Below are positions 35,507-44,246 of a stretch of DNA of 64,000 nucleotides, piece by piece. The notes under the pieces were generated by a model. That model did no database searches. It was not told where the DNA came from and saw nothing but the letters and a program-made list of their open reading frames with translations. The DNA is taken from the NCBI RefSeq assembly GCF_000317535.1, contig NC_019757.1, positions 5,545,501-5,609,500 of the forward strand, in the 5' to 3' direction. A program made the translations under genes and the position numbers. Numbering within the stretch: position 1 is the first letter of the stretch; every line of letters begins with the position of its first letter. The stretch comes from Cylindrospermum stagnale PCC 7417 (GTDB lineage: Bacteria > Cyanobacteriota > Cyanobacteriia > Cyanobacteriales > Nostocaceae).

Positions 35507-36853
35507 TTACAAAGTGTAGGTGAAATCGTTTACCAACATACCGGGAACTAAAGAACCGCCTAATTGGCGACTTTCGTAAGTTCCGACTTCGGGAATAAAT
35601 TCTTGAAAGTTGGTTAAATCAATTAGATTTTCACCCCAGAAGCGGTAGAGACTTTCGTCAAAACGCAGGTTTTCGATGGGGGCGATGATTTCGCCATTTT
35701 CTACCCAAAAACAGGCATAGCGGGTCATACCTGTAATTCTACCACTGGGGCGATCGCTCCAATTCAAATAATGCAAATTTGAGAGATATAAACCTGTATC
35801 TAAACTTGGCAAAATCTGCTCAAAGGCTAAATTACCCAAACTCACTTCTGGCGCACGTAAAGTTTCCGAACCATTAGCGCCATTAGCCGTTTTTCCATAT
35901 TCCTTAGCGGTGCGAGAATTCACCAAGGTATTTACCAAAATTCCTTGATCTATTAAAGGTAACTCTGGTGCAGCCATTTCTCCCAATTCATTAAATCGCG
36001 GTACTAAACCCCGCTGAAAGTTTTCTTTTAAACAGAATTTTGGTGAAAGCTGTTTTTCTTGACGCCATAAAGCAGCTAAAGCACTATTTCCTTGTTGGAT
36101 ATCTGCCTGGCTGATAGCACCCCAAGAAAGCATAGTTAATAAATCGGCAACTGCGGCAGGTGCAAAGTAGGTTTTGTATTGACCTCTTGGCAATTGTTTA
36201 GGAGTACGAGAAAGCAGTTCTAATTGCTTTTTTGCTTCGTTGATTTTGGCTATATAAGCAGGTTCATTCCAATCACTGCCGGCAAATGTACCTTTAACAG
36301 CTTGCCCAGAATTGGTAAATAGAGAATAATCTAAGGTGAAACAATCGGTAGCAAACCAGTGTTTTTGTCCGCTGGAATCACCGTAAGCTTTAACTACTAC
36401 TCCGCCTGCATATATGCCAGTAAAATCTAATTCTGTCACCAGTTCTAGCAAGGTGGGAACTACTGATTCTGCTGCTAATAATTTCCCTGGATGAACTTCT
36501 CGACTGGTATTGTTTCCTGTGGGTAAAACTAAATAAGGATCAACGGGTAATAAGCTAATTTCTGCCCGTAGTTCTTGCAAAGCTGTGTATGCTGCTTGCC
36601 AATCTAGATGCCAATTGCCGGTAAAGGGAAACTCCTGATAAGCGCTGCGCTGATCTTGCATTAAAGTCAGTTTAATCCAACCGTCAGCGACGCAACCAGT
36701 TTGGCGGACTTTGGCATGATTGAACCGGGTAAATTGACTTTTTTCACTGCTGAGTCTGACGGTGAATTGTTCGCTTTCTGATTTTTTGATCAGTAGAGTT
36801 TCAATTAGTTGATTAAAACTAATTTCTAAAGCAGATAATTCCTCAATCTTCAT
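35507..36853 (-). CDS. pmbA: TldD/PmbA (TldE)-family protein, PmbA-like
   Basis: The 448-residue product is the PmbA/TldE half of the TldD/TldE protease pair that processes modified peptides such as microcins and helps to degrade unfolded peptides. It has the family features FTRFNHAKVRQTG near the N-terminus and NLHYLNWSDRPSGRITGMTRYACFWVENGEIIAPIENLRF near the C-terminus, and it lacks the HExxxH zinc motif seen in its neighbour, as expected for TldE. It is encoded 136 bases downstream of tldD, in the same direction, so the pair probably works as a heterodimer. I chose ATG 36853 over a TTG at 36871. Confidence 0.9.
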   Translation of the reverse strand: MKIEELSALEISFNQLIETLLIKKSESEQFTVRLSSEKSQFTRFNHAKVRQTGCVADGWIKLTLMQDQRSAYQEFPFTGNWHLDWQAAYTALQELRAEISLLPVDPYLVLPTGNNTSREVHPGKLLAAESVVPTLLELVTELDFTGIYAGGVVVKAYGDSSGQKHWFATDCFTLDYSLFTNSGQAVKGTFAGSDWNEPAYIAKINEAKKQLELLSRTPKQLPRGQYKTYFAPAAVADLLTMLSWGAISQADIQQGNSALAALWRQEKQLSPKFCLKENFQRGLVPRFNELGEMAAPELPLIDQGILVNTLVNSRTAKEYGKTANGANGSETLRAPEVSLGNLAFEQILPSLDTGLYLSNLHYLNWSDRPSGRITGMTRYACFWVENGEIIAPIENLRFDESLYRFWGENLIDLTNFQEFIPEVGTYESRQLGGSLVPGMLVNDFTYTL

Positions 36854-36903
36854 GATTATCTTACGTGTCAAATATTGAAAGTGGGATAAATATAACGTTA
36901 AAT

Positions 36904-36985
36904 GTAGAGCAGGCGTCTCGCCTGCTGCTGAATGACAGGCAAGATGCCTGTTCTACATTGATGACAGGCAAGATGCCTGTCCTAC
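36904..36985. repeat. Palindromic repeats between tldD and pmbA
   Basis: Two near-identical units, GACAGGCAAGATGCCTGT followed by CTAC, and a third related unit (GTAGAGCAGGCGTCTCGCCT) lie inside the tldD-pmbA operon. Each unit is itself a hairpin. Confidence 0.8.
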
Positions 36986-36989
36986 GATT

Positions 36990-38426
36990 TCATCCGCCGC
37001 CGAAAACTTCGACATTAGCAAATAGACAAACGGGTGAACCATGTCCTACAGAAATCGCTTGATTTGGTTCTCCTTTGCCACAGAAAGGTGTGCCGTACAT
37101 TTCCCAGTTGGAGGCATTTCCGACTTTGGTTAAGCTGTGCCAAAATTCTGGTGTGGTGGCGCGATAGTTGGGATTGCGGAGGGTTTTGGTGAGTTTACCG
37201 TTTTCAATTAATTTGGCGTATTCGCAACCAAACTGAAATTTATAACGGCGATCGTCAATTGACCAAGACCGGTTAGATTCCATGTAAACGCCATGTTGTA
37301 TGTCGGCGATGATTTCGTTAAAGGTGGCGTTTCCTGGCTCTAAATTCAAGTTGGCAATGCGATCAATTGCTGGTCGATTCCAGGAGGAAGCACGGGCACA
37401 GGCAACGCCTGGTATACCTGCTCTGGCTTGACTTTCAAGGCTCCCTAAACCTCTTTGGAGTACGCCGGCTTTGATGACATACTCCCGTGTGGCTACAGCG
37501 CCTGTATCATCAAATCCGTAGCTGGCAAATTCGCCGGATACGGTGGGATCGAAGGTAATGTTTAGTTTTTCAGAGCCATATACTAGGTTGCCAAAATCAC
37601 TTTTATTCACAAAGCTGCCGCCGGCGTAGTTGCGCTCATCTCCTAAAATCCGGTCAATTTCTAGGGGATGTCCGATGCTTTCGTGAATTTGCAGCATCAT
37701 TTGGTCTGGGGCTAAAACTAAGTTGGTGCGGGTGGTTGGGCATTCGTCGGCTGTTAATAGTTCTATTGCTTGTTCGCCTACTTGCTGCACCCGATGCCAT
37801 AAGTGCTCTTGTTTTAATAGTTCCCATCCGCCTTGGTAACAGTTTGCATGGGGTCCGTTGTTGGTGCGTTGCTGGACTGTTGCACCATCTTGCGCGATCG
37901 CACCATAATGAGTTCCCAAGGAGATAAATTTTTGATATACCTGTGAGCCGTTGCTGCTGACAAACCAAGTCTCTTTCTCGCTGGTGCTAGCGCTGGCTGT
38001 GGTTTGCACAATCTTGTCGTCAACTTTCAGCTTTTGGCAAATGCGAACGAGTAAATCGTTGATTTCCCCTGGACTGATGGCATCTAATGGTTGTAGAAAT
38101 GGCGAGTTATATTCCCCGACGACTTTCGGACGTGTACTTTCACTGAAGGGATAAATCCACCATTCGCTGGCTGCTAATGCTTGGTTGTAGGCTGTTTGAG
38201 CAGCAACTTGCAGGGCTGAAAGTTCTAGGGAGTTGGTAGCGGCATAACCTAAACAGCCATTTACCAAAACTTCTAGCATCGCTCCCACTGTGGAAGATTT
38301 ACCATTAGCTTTGGGTAAGCCGTCACGAACATAACGGGTTGAGTTGGTTTCTTTGACGGCTCTAATCCCAATCCAATCAGCGGGAATATTAAAATGAGCG
38401 ATCGCGTTTGTTAATTCAGAAAACAT
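36990..38426 (-). CDS. tldD: TldD metallopeptidase
   Basis: The 478-residue product is the catalytic TldD subunit. The zinc site is the motif HESIGH (HExxxH) in MMLQIHESIGHPLEIDRIL, and the second conserved region reads FASYGFDDTGAVATREYVIKAGVLQ. The C-terminal CEYAKLIENGKLTKTLRNPNYR is typical. It forms the upstream half of a tldD-pmbA operon. The start is an ATG at 38426, 25 bases beyond the stop of cysS, which is also on the minus strand. Confidence 0.95.
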   Translation of the reverse strand: MFSELTNAIAHFNIPADWIGIRAVKETNSTRYVRDGLPKANGKSSTVGAMLEVLVNGCLGYAATNSLELSALQVAAQTAYNQALAASEWWIYPFSESTRPKVVGEYNSPFLQPLDAISPGEINDLLVRICQKLKVDDKIVQTTASASTSEKETWFVSSNGSQVYQKFISLGTHYGAIAQDGATVQQRTNNGPHANCYQGGWELLKQEHLWHRVQQVGEQAIELLTADECPTTRTNLVLAPDQMMLQIHESIGHPLEIDRILGDERNYAGGSFVNKSDFGNLVYGSEKLNITFDPTVSGEFASYGFDDTGAVATREYVIKAGVLQRGLGSLESQARAGIPGVACARASSWNRPAIDRIANLNLEPGNATFNEIIADIQHGVYMESNRSWSIDDRRYKFQFGCEYAKLIENGKLTKTLRNPNYRATTPEFWHSLTKVGNASNWEMYGTPFCGKGEPNQAISVGHGSPVCLFANVEVFGGG

Positions 38427-38451
38427 GATTACAATTCAAAATTCAAAATTA

Positions 38452-39891
38452 TTAACTCCTGTGCCAGCGGGTTCCTTCACGGCTATCAATTAAGGTAACG
38501 CCTTTGGCTAAAAGTTCGTCACGAATGCGATCGCCTTCTGAAAAATTCTTGGCTTTTCTCGCTGCTTGCCGTTTTTGAATCAAATCCTCAATTTCCCCAT
38601 CACCTAAACCATCATTTACAGGCGTTTCGGCTTCTGGCTTGGCTTCTAAACCTAAAACTCCAGCCAAAGTTACAAGTGTTTGCCACGTTTTGAGTAACTC
38701 ATCTGTTGGTGTTTCGGTTTTGCCTTGATGCACAATGATATTTCCCTCGCGGATGAGTTCCTTAGCTAGTTCAAATATGACTGCTAACCCACCAGGGAAA
38801 TTAAAGTCATCATTCACAGCTTCTGTAAAGCGTTCAAAGTAGGAATTAGAAATTGGCTGATTCCCTGTTCCTATTACCTGACTGTGCTGATAGCCGAAGA
38901 GTAATCCTTCTCTGAGGGTATGCCAGCCGTTGGTTGCGGCGGCGATCGCATCATTGGTAAAATCAATCGGCTTGCGATATTGGGCCGTCAACACAAACAG
39001 CCGTACCGCCATCGGTTCAACACCCCGATCTAGCAATTCGCGAATAGTGATAAAGTTGCCCAAAGACTTGGACATTTTTTCACCATCTACCTTCACCATG
39101 CCGTTGTGCAGCCAGTAATTAGCTAAGGGTTTACCCGTCACCGCTTCCGATTGGGCAATTTCATTTTCATGGTGAGGAAAAATTAAGTCAGCACCACCAG
39201 CGTGAATGTCAATTGTCTCACCCAAGCGATCGCGCACCATTGCCGAGCATTCGATATGCCATCCGGGACGGCCTTTTCCCCAAGGGGATTCCCAAGCGGG
39301 TTCTCCTGGTTTTGCTGCCTTCCACAGGGCAAAATCAAAGGGATCTTTCTTTTTTTGATATTCTAAATCTTGGACATTGACGCGATCGCTAGCACCGGCT
39401 TGTAAATCATCTAGCTTGCGTCCTGAAAGCTTGCCATATCCATCAAAATGCCGCACTGCATAATAAACATCGCCGTCAGCCGGGTAAGCAAAACCTTTGT
39501 GTTCCAACTCATGAATTAACCGCTGAATGCCATTCATCGTATGGGTAGCGCGGGGATATTCATCAGCTTCTTTAATTCCCAAACGCCCCATATCCTCAAA
39601 ATATGCTTGAATATAGCGATCGGCTACAGCTTCCATCGTCGAGTGTTCTTCGCGGGCGCGGTTGAGAATCTTGTCATCAATATCGGTAAAATTTTGGATA
39701 TAGCGGACTTCATAGCCGATAAACTGGAGATATCGACGCACAACATCCCAGACAATACAAGCTCTAGCATGACCCAAATGGCAGTAATCGTACACCGTCA
39801 CGCCGCAGTAATACATCTTAACCTTTCCTGGTTCGACGGTTGCAAACGGTTCCTGACGACGGGTGAGAGTATTGTAAAGGGTTAGGGTCAT
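38452..39891 (-). CDS. cysS: Cysteinyl-tRNA synthetase
   Basis: CysS charges tRNA-Cys. The 479-residue class I synthetase has the zinc-binding [18 protein letters not shown] with the HLGH signature, [20 protein letters not shown] and the KMSKS loop ([12 protein letters not shown]). The C-terminal domain ends with the anticodon-binding region [22 protein letters not shown]. Length is normal. It lies upstream of tldD in the same direction, 25 bases apart, so the three genes may form one transcript. Confidence 0.97.
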   Translation of the reverse strand: MTLTLYNTLTRRQEPFATVEPGKVKMYYCGVTVYDYCHLGHARACIVWDVVRRYLQFIGYEVRYIQNFTDIDDKILNRAREEHSTMEAVADRYIQAYFEDMGRLGIKEADEYPRATHTMNGIQRLIHELEHKGFAYPADGDVYYAVRHFDGYGKLSGRKLDDLQAGASDRVNVQDLEYQKKKDPFDFALWKAAKPGEPAWESPWGKGRPGWHIECSAMVRDRLGETIDIHAGGADLIFPHHENEIAQSEAVTGKPLANYWLHNGMVKVDGEKMSKSLGNFITIRELLDRGVEPMAVRLFVLTAQYRKPIDFTNDAIAAATNGWHTLREGLLFGYQHSQVIGTGNQPISNSYFERFTEAVNDDFNFPGGLAVIFELAKELIREGNIIVHQGKTETPTDELLKTWQTLVTLAGVLGLEAKPEAETPVNDGLGDGEIEDLIQKRQAARKAKNFSEGDRIRDELLAKGVTLIDSREGTRWHRS

Positions 39892-40279
39892 AGCAATTCA
39901 AAATTCACGAATTCAAAATTCACAAAGAAAAACCCAGTATTGGCAAGTATCCTGGCTCTTGACTGTCAGCAAATTAAATATCGAACAGCTTAACAGAAGT
40001 AATGCCGAAGAAGATACGCAATAATAGGGTAAAGCAACTGGGATGACAGTCCAGCATCCCTATGCTAGTACAGCAGGGCGAAAATAAACCAATTATTCAA
40101 ACTTACCGCAAAGCTTGTGTCATCAGCTTTTTGAATTTTGAATGAGAGAATTTTGATTTCCGCAATCGCTGTGCTAGTGTTTTCTGGACTATCTGCGCTA
40201 CATTTTGCCACTTCTGATTTGGTTCCAGCAGCCGCTCAGAGTTTTATCATCTTATTTGACTTTTTTTCATAACTGCGCT
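39892..40279. other. 388-base intergenic region upstream of cysS and the CobW gene
   Basis: It contains short ATTCAAAATTCA repeats next to cysS (39896-39926) and a weak hairpin (GGGATG, ACAGTCCAG, CATCCC) near 40041-40061. No gene was found. It holds the divergent promoters of cysS and the CobW-type gene; I could not identify a Zur-type operator with confidence. Confidence 0.4.
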
Positions 40280-41413
40280 ATGCAATCAGTAGTCACTTCC
40301 GAATCTCAAGCAATGGACGCGCCAAAACAAGGCTTACCAGTAACAATCATTACTGGTTTTCTTGGTAGCGGCAAGACAACTTTACTTAATCATATTCTGA
40401 CAAATCAGCAAGGTCTAAAAACCGCTGTTCTAGTGAATGAATTTGGCGAAATAGGCATCGATAACGAGTTAATCGTTTCCACCGGCGAGAACATGGTGGA
40501 ACTGAGTAACGGTTGTATCTGCTGCACCATTAATAATGATTTGGTCGATGCCGTTTACAAAGTTTTAGAACGGGAAGAAAAGCTAGATTATCTAGTTGTA
40601 GAAACAACTGGACTTGCAGATCCCCTACCAGTAGCCATGACATTTCTTGGCTCAGAATTGCGGGACTTAACCCGTCTAGATTCGATTATCACCGTGGTAG
40701 ATGCGGCAAATTACAGCCTGGATTTATTCAACTCTCAGGCAGCATTCAGTCAAATTGCCTACGGTGATGTGATTATTCTTAACAAGGCAGATTTGGTTGA
40801 TGAAGCCACTCTGAAGGAGATAGAAAGAAAAATTGGCGAAGTTAAGGAAGATTCGCGAATTATCCGCTCTACGCGATCGCAAGTGCCACTACCTTTAATT
40901 CTCAGTGTGGGTCTGTTTGAGTCTGATAAGTATTTTGAGACGGCGGCGGATGACCATGACCATCATGACCATCATGACCATCATGATCATCACGACCACG
41001 ACGATCACGACCATTCTACCTGCGGTCACGACCACCACGATCATGCTCACGATCATCATGATCACCATGACCATGATCATTCCAACCATTTAGAAAATGA
41101 TGGTTTTACCTCGATATCTTTCCAGAGTGACAAGCCTTTTGCTATTAAGAAATTTCAATATTTCTTAGATAATCAGCTACCCTCTAGTATCTTCCGAGCT
41201 AAAGGGATTATGTGGTTTGATGAAAGTCCCAATCGTCATATTTTTCACCTGTGCGGCAAACGCTTCACTATGGATAATGATGATTGGAAAGGTACACCAA
41301 AAAACCAGCTAGTCTTGATTGGCCAAAATCTGGATAGTGAGACTTTACTAGCGCAGATCGAAAATTGCGTTTGTTTACCTTCAGTCAGTCGCGGTAAAGG
41401 CTTTGGGAAATAG
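40280..41413 (+). CDS. CobW/COG0523-family GTPase (metallochaperone-type) with histidine-rich linker
   Basis: The 377-residue G3E GTPase has Walker A GFLGSGKTTLL, the metal-binding GCICC motif (ELSNGCICCTINNDL), ETTGLADPLP and the NKAD specificity motif (IILNKADLVD), followed by a C-terminal CobW_C domain (FTSISFQSDKPFAIKKFQYFL). These enzymes insert or deliver metals such as zinc or cobalt. Residues about 224-270 form a linker of alternating His and Asp, encoded at 40951-41085, expected to bind zinc or nickel. I chose the ATG at 40280 over a TTG at 40205. The metal cannot be deduced from the sequence. Confidence 0.92.
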   Translation: MQSVVTSESQAMDAPKQGLPVTIITGFLGSGKTTLLNHILTNQQGLKTAVLVNEFGEIGIDNELIVSTGENMVELSNGCICCTINNDLVDAVYKVLEREEKLDYLVVETTGLADPLPVAMTFLGSELRDLTRLDSIITVVDAANYSLDLFNSQAAFSQIAYGDVIILNKADLVDEATLKEIERKIGEVKEDSRIIRSTRSQVPLPLILSVGLFESDKYFETAADDHDHHDHHDHHDHHDHDDHDHSTCGHDHHDHAHDHHDHHDHDHSNHLENDGFTSISFQSDKPFAIKKFQYFLDNQLPSSIFRAKGIMWFDESPNRHIFHLCGKRFTMDNDDWKGTPKNQLVLIGQNLDSETLLAQIENCVCLPSVSRGKGFGK

Positions 41414-41486
41414 TCATTAGTCATTAGTCATTGGTCATTAGTCATTAGTCATTGGTCATTAGTCATTAGTCATTGGTCATTAGTTA
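41412..41486. repeat. Heptamer array (GTCATTA/GTCATTG) after the CobW gene
   Basis: About ten heptamers begin at the stop codon of the CobW-type gene and fill most of the gap before dtd. They are the reverse complement of the TAATGAC/CAATGAC units. Confidence 0.9.
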
Positions 41487-41521
41487 TTAAAATGGCGAAG
41501 GACTAATGACTAATAAAGATT

Positions 41522-41974
41522 ATGCGCGTGATCATTCAGCGAGTTAAATCATCTCAAGTTACCGTTAATGGGGAAATTGTTGGCAAAATTGGGCGGGGGT
41601 TAAACTTGCTCGTCGGCATTGCGGATACTGATACTGATGCTGAACTCGACTGGATGGTGCGGAAGTGTTTGGAATTGCGGCTATTTCCTGATGATGATGG
41701 GGGTGAGCGTTGGCAAAAGTCTGTGCAAGAAATTGGTGGGCAGTTACTAGTAATTAGTCAGTTCACTCTTTATGGAGACTGTCGCAAAGGTCGCCGTCCT
41801 TCCTTTGACCGTTCAGCCGAACCCAAATTAGCAGCGGATTTGTACAATCGCTTTGTTGCCAAGTTACGCGATCGCGGTTTGCTGGTAGAAACGGGCGAAT
41901 TTGGGGCAATGATGGAAGTAATGATTGAAAATGATGGTCCAGTGACTTTGATACTGGAAAGAGAAGCAAGCTAA
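41522..41974 (+). CDS. dtd: D-aminoacyl-tRNA deacylase Dtd
   Basis: Dtd removes D-amino acids mischarged onto tRNA. The 150-residue product has the fold's start [20 protein letters not shown], the catalytic [17 protein letters not shown] motif, and the conserved late GxMxV region reading [20 protein letters not shown]. Length is normal. The ATG at 41522 is preceded by AT-rich sequence and a heptamer array. Confidence 0.96.
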   Translation: MRVIIQRVKSSQVTVNGEIVGKIGRGLNLLVGIADTDTDAELDWMVRKCLELRLFPDDDGGERWQKSVQEIGGQLLVISQFTLYGDCRKGRRPSFDRSAEPKLAADLYNRFVAKLRDRGLLVETGEFGAMMEVMIENDGPVTLILEREAS

Positions 41975-42078
41975 ATATTATCCCTTAAAAATAAATATCC
42001 ATCGCCTTTAGTACAGTGGAGTTCTAATTGATGAGAGAATGTTAAATTAACCATTACAAAACTTTAAATTTTCTCATC

Positions 42079-42414
42079 ATGGCAAAAATTCAGTTTTCAA
42101 GAGGTATTGACGAAGAAGTAGTTCCAGACGTGCGCCTAACGCGATCGCGCAGTGGTGACCAAGGCACAGCAACGTTCATTTTTACCAACCCAACCATTTT
42201 GGGGCAAAGCAGCACCGAAGAAGTTACCGGGATGTACATGATTGACGAAGAAGGCGAAATCATCACCCGCGAAGTTAAGGGTAAATTTGTCAACGGTAAA
42301 CCGGAAGCATTAGAAGCACTTGTCCTCATGAAAACCCCTGAAGAATGGGAGCGTTTTATGCGCTTTATGGAGCGGTATGCTAAGGACAACGGTCTCGGAT
42401 TGAGCAAATCTTAA
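42079..42414 (+). CDS. psb28: Photosystem II assembly factor Psb28
   Basis: Psb28 binds assembly intermediates of photosystem II on the cytoplasmic side. The 111-residue product is of normal length with the family pattern: [51 protein letters not shown] and [27 protein letters not shown]1 site lies within the gene. It is followed by a heptamer array. Confidence 0.97.
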   Translation: MAKIQFSRGIDEEVVPDVRLTRSRSGDQGTATFIFTNPTILGQSSTEEVTGMYMIDEEGEIITREVKGKFVNGKPEALEALVLMKTPEEWERFMRFMERYAKDNGLGLSKS

Positions 42415-42417
42415 TTC

Positions 42418-42468
42418 GTCATTAGTCATTAGTCATTAGTCATTAGTCATTAGTCATTAGTCATTAGC
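42418..42468. repeat. Heptamer array (GTCATTA) after psb28
   Basis: Seven heptamers between psb28 and the moaB-like gene, starting 3 bases after the stop codon; the tail degenerates into AGACTAAAG repeats. Confidence 0.9.
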
Positions 42469-42517
42469 TAAAGACTAAAGACTAAAGACCTCTCTGTAGC
42501 AGCTTAATAACTTGCCT

Positions 42518-43102
42518 ATGACGCTACAACCCCACCCAGATACACCAGGAATGACGGTAACTTGTGCTGTTGTTACCGTCAGCGATACCCGTTCCCCGGA
42601 TACAGATAAAAGTGGTCAACTGATTCAGCAATTACTTCTCGGCGCTAACCATGCGATCGCTTCCAGCGGGGCGCAGCCCATCGCCTTTGGCGGGGCGCAG
42701 CCCATGGCGAACAGCGGGCGTTTCGCCATCGCCACCTATACCATTATCAAAGATGAACCAGCGCAGATTCAAGAGCAAATAGAACTCTTGGGTAAAAGCG
42801 CGAATTTAGATGCTGTGATTTTCAATGGTGGTACAGGAATTGCACCAAGAGATACCACCTATGATGCCATTGAAAAGTTACTAGAAAAGACTTTGCCGGG
42901 ATTTGGCGAGTTGTTTCGCTTTTTAAGTTATCAAGAAATTGGTTCAAGAGCGATCGCATCTCGCGCTGTTGCTGGCGTTTATCAAAATAAATTAATTTTC
43001 TCCCTTCCTGGTTCTAGTAACGCTGTGCGACTAGCCATGAATAAGCTAATTTTGCCAGAACTCCCGCACTTAGTCAGCCAGATGAGAAAAGATTCATCGT
43101 GA
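42518..43102 (+). CDS. moaB: Molybdopterin adenylyltransferase-like protein MoaB/Mog, with repeat-derived insertion
   Basis: The 194-residue product belongs to the MoaB/Mog family, which adenylates molybdopterin before molybdenum insertion. It has TCAVVTVSDTRSPDTDKSGQLI, then DAVIFNGGTGIAPRDTTYDAIE and GFGELFRFLSYQEIGSRAIASRAVAGVY. Residues about 46-73 interrupt the first region with SGAQPIAFGGAQPMANSG, an octapeptide-period repeat encoded by 42666-42705, which is absent from the family. The gene remains open, so the protein may still fold if the insertion is a loop. ATG 42518 is preferred over TTG 42512. Confidence 0.9.
   Translation: MTLQPHPDTPGMTVTCAVVTVSDTRSPDTDKSGQLIQQLLLGANHAIASSGAQPIAFGGAQPMANSGRFAIATYTIIKDEPAQIQEQIELLGKSANLDAVIFNGGTGIAPRDTTYDAIEKLLEKTLPGFGELFRFLSYQEIGSRAIASRAVAGVYQNKLIFSLPGSSNAVRLAMNKLILPELPHLVSQMRKDSS
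42656..42735 (+). repeat. 24-base-period GC-rich repeat inserted in the moaB-like gene
   Basis: The 16-mer GCGGGGCGCAGCCCAT occurs twice, at 42666 and 42690, with a period of 24 bases, flanked by a HIP1 site and further GCC-rich sequence. The period preserves the reading frame. Confidence 0.85.
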
Positions 43103-43195
43103 ATAGCGTTCCTGTTACATAATTCGCAACAATGTCAGCTTTCATTTTTTCCCCCAGCGATACTGAAGGTAACTTCATCTATCTAGGGGTTGATT

Positions 43196-44077
43196 ATGCA
43201 AGCCTTAACGAAATTACCACGCAAATCAACTTTATTTGCGAGTCTATTATTGGGAGGAGTAATATTCACCAGTTGTGCAACTAATCCTCAGTCATTTAAA
43301 CAGCTTGAAGCCACACAAGGTGCAAATCAAGCAGCAGAAGCACCAGCTACTAAGATTGACTCTCAAGCAGCATCAGCTTCCCCAACGCCCCGTCAGCTTC
43401 CCCAACTAATCAAAAAAGCAGCAATGACTGTGATTGTCAACTCTGTGGATCAGAGTATCGATGCTGTCTCGCAAATTATCAATAAACAGCAAGGGGATTT
43501 GATTGGGTTAAATGAACAACAGCCCACAAAGGAAACCGCGCTGCATACTGCATCCATACAGTTACGAGTACCGCAGAACTTGCTGGAACCTACCTTGGAA
43601 GAACTAGCTAAATTGGGCACAGTAGAAAACCGCAATATCACTGCGGAAGATGTCGGCGATCGCTTAGTGGATTTCCAAGCCAGATTAACCAACCTTCAAA
43701 AAACTGAAGTTAATTTCCAAAAAATTATGGATCGCGCTGGTTCTGTCAGAGATGTGCTAAGTGTTGCCCAAGAACTGAGCAATGTCCGACAATCCATAGA
43801 GCAAATTAATGCCCAACTGAAAAACTTACAAAATCAAGTCGCTTATTCTACGATCACACTGAAGTTAGAAGCCGCAGTATCTAGCACCAGTCCACAGCGT
43901 AACTTAGGTTCGCAAATTCAGGAAACTTGGAACAATTCCACCAACTCCTTTGCAGCCTTTACTCTTGGTTTGCTCAAATTTGGGATTTGGTTAATTGTTT
44001 ACAGTCCATATTTTTTGATTTTGGCTGCTGGTATCTATGGCTTGAACCGTTGGCGGCGTATCCAAGGCAATCGGTAA
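43196..44077 (+). CDS. DUF4349 lipoprotein with coiled coil
   Basis: The 293-residue product starts with a lipoprotein-like signal peptide (FASLLLGGVIFTSCATN, with the cysteine at the expected place, though Phe at -3 is not ideal). A Ser/Pro/Ala linker leads to a DUF4349 domain from KKAAMTVIVNSVDQSIDAVSQII through DVGDRLVDFQARLTNLQKTE to the coiled coil IEQINAQLKNLQNQVAYSTI, and ends with a transmembrane helix (LIVYSPYFLILAAGIYGL) and basic tail. DUF4349 proteins sit in the envelope with unknown function. ATG 43196 is chosen over TTG 43190. Its stop codon lies inside the MITE-like repeat at 44074. Confidence 0.85.
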   Translation: MQALTKLPRKSTLFASLLLGGVIFTSCATNPQSFKQLEATQGANQAAEAPATKIDSQAASASPTPRQLPQLIKKAAMTVIVNSVDQSIDAVSQIINKQQGDLIGLNEQQPTKETALHTASIQLRVPQNLLEPTLEELAKLGTVENRNITAEDVGDRLVDFQARLTNLQKTEVNFQKIMDRAGSVRDVLSVAQELSNVRQSIEQINAQLKNLQNQVAYSTITLKLEAAVSSTSPQRNLGSQIQETWNNSTNSFAAFTLGLLKFGIWLIVYSPYFLILAAGIYGLNRWRRIQGNR

Positions 44078-44190
44078 GTAGGCGAGAATAAATAAAACAA
44101 AGTTAGCTCGTAGTCAGGACTTTAGTCCTAAATCTTATTTCCTCAAGCCGATAGAGGACTGAGAGCTGCTCACTACAAACATTAATAAAA
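44074..44190 (-). repeat. Palindromic MITE-like dispersed repeat, copy C
   Basis: Starts with GTAAGTAGGCGAGAATAAAT, the same end as copy B, then a core with diverged arms (AGGACTTTAGTCCT), and ends near CACTACAAAC. The central part differs from the other copies. Confidence 0.7.
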
Positions 44191-44191
44191 A

Positions 44192-44214
44192 AACCCCCTG
44201 TAGATGTGGGGGTT
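44192..44214 (-). terminator. Intrinsic terminator of mraY
   Basis: On the minus strand AACCCCC pairs with GGGGGTT across a nine-base loop and is followed by a run of eight T residues. It lies 33 bases beyond the mraY stop. Confidence 0.85.
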
Positions 44215-44246
44215 GCTCATTGTTTTTCGACTATTTGTTCAAAAGT

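Noticed and set aside
40895-41089. Open frames on both strands over the His-rich stretch (about 62-64 residues each)
   Set aside because: They are low-complexity shadows (Met/Val/Ile or Thr/Ile runs) of the CATGAC-type repeats that encode the His-Asp linker of the CobW-type protein.
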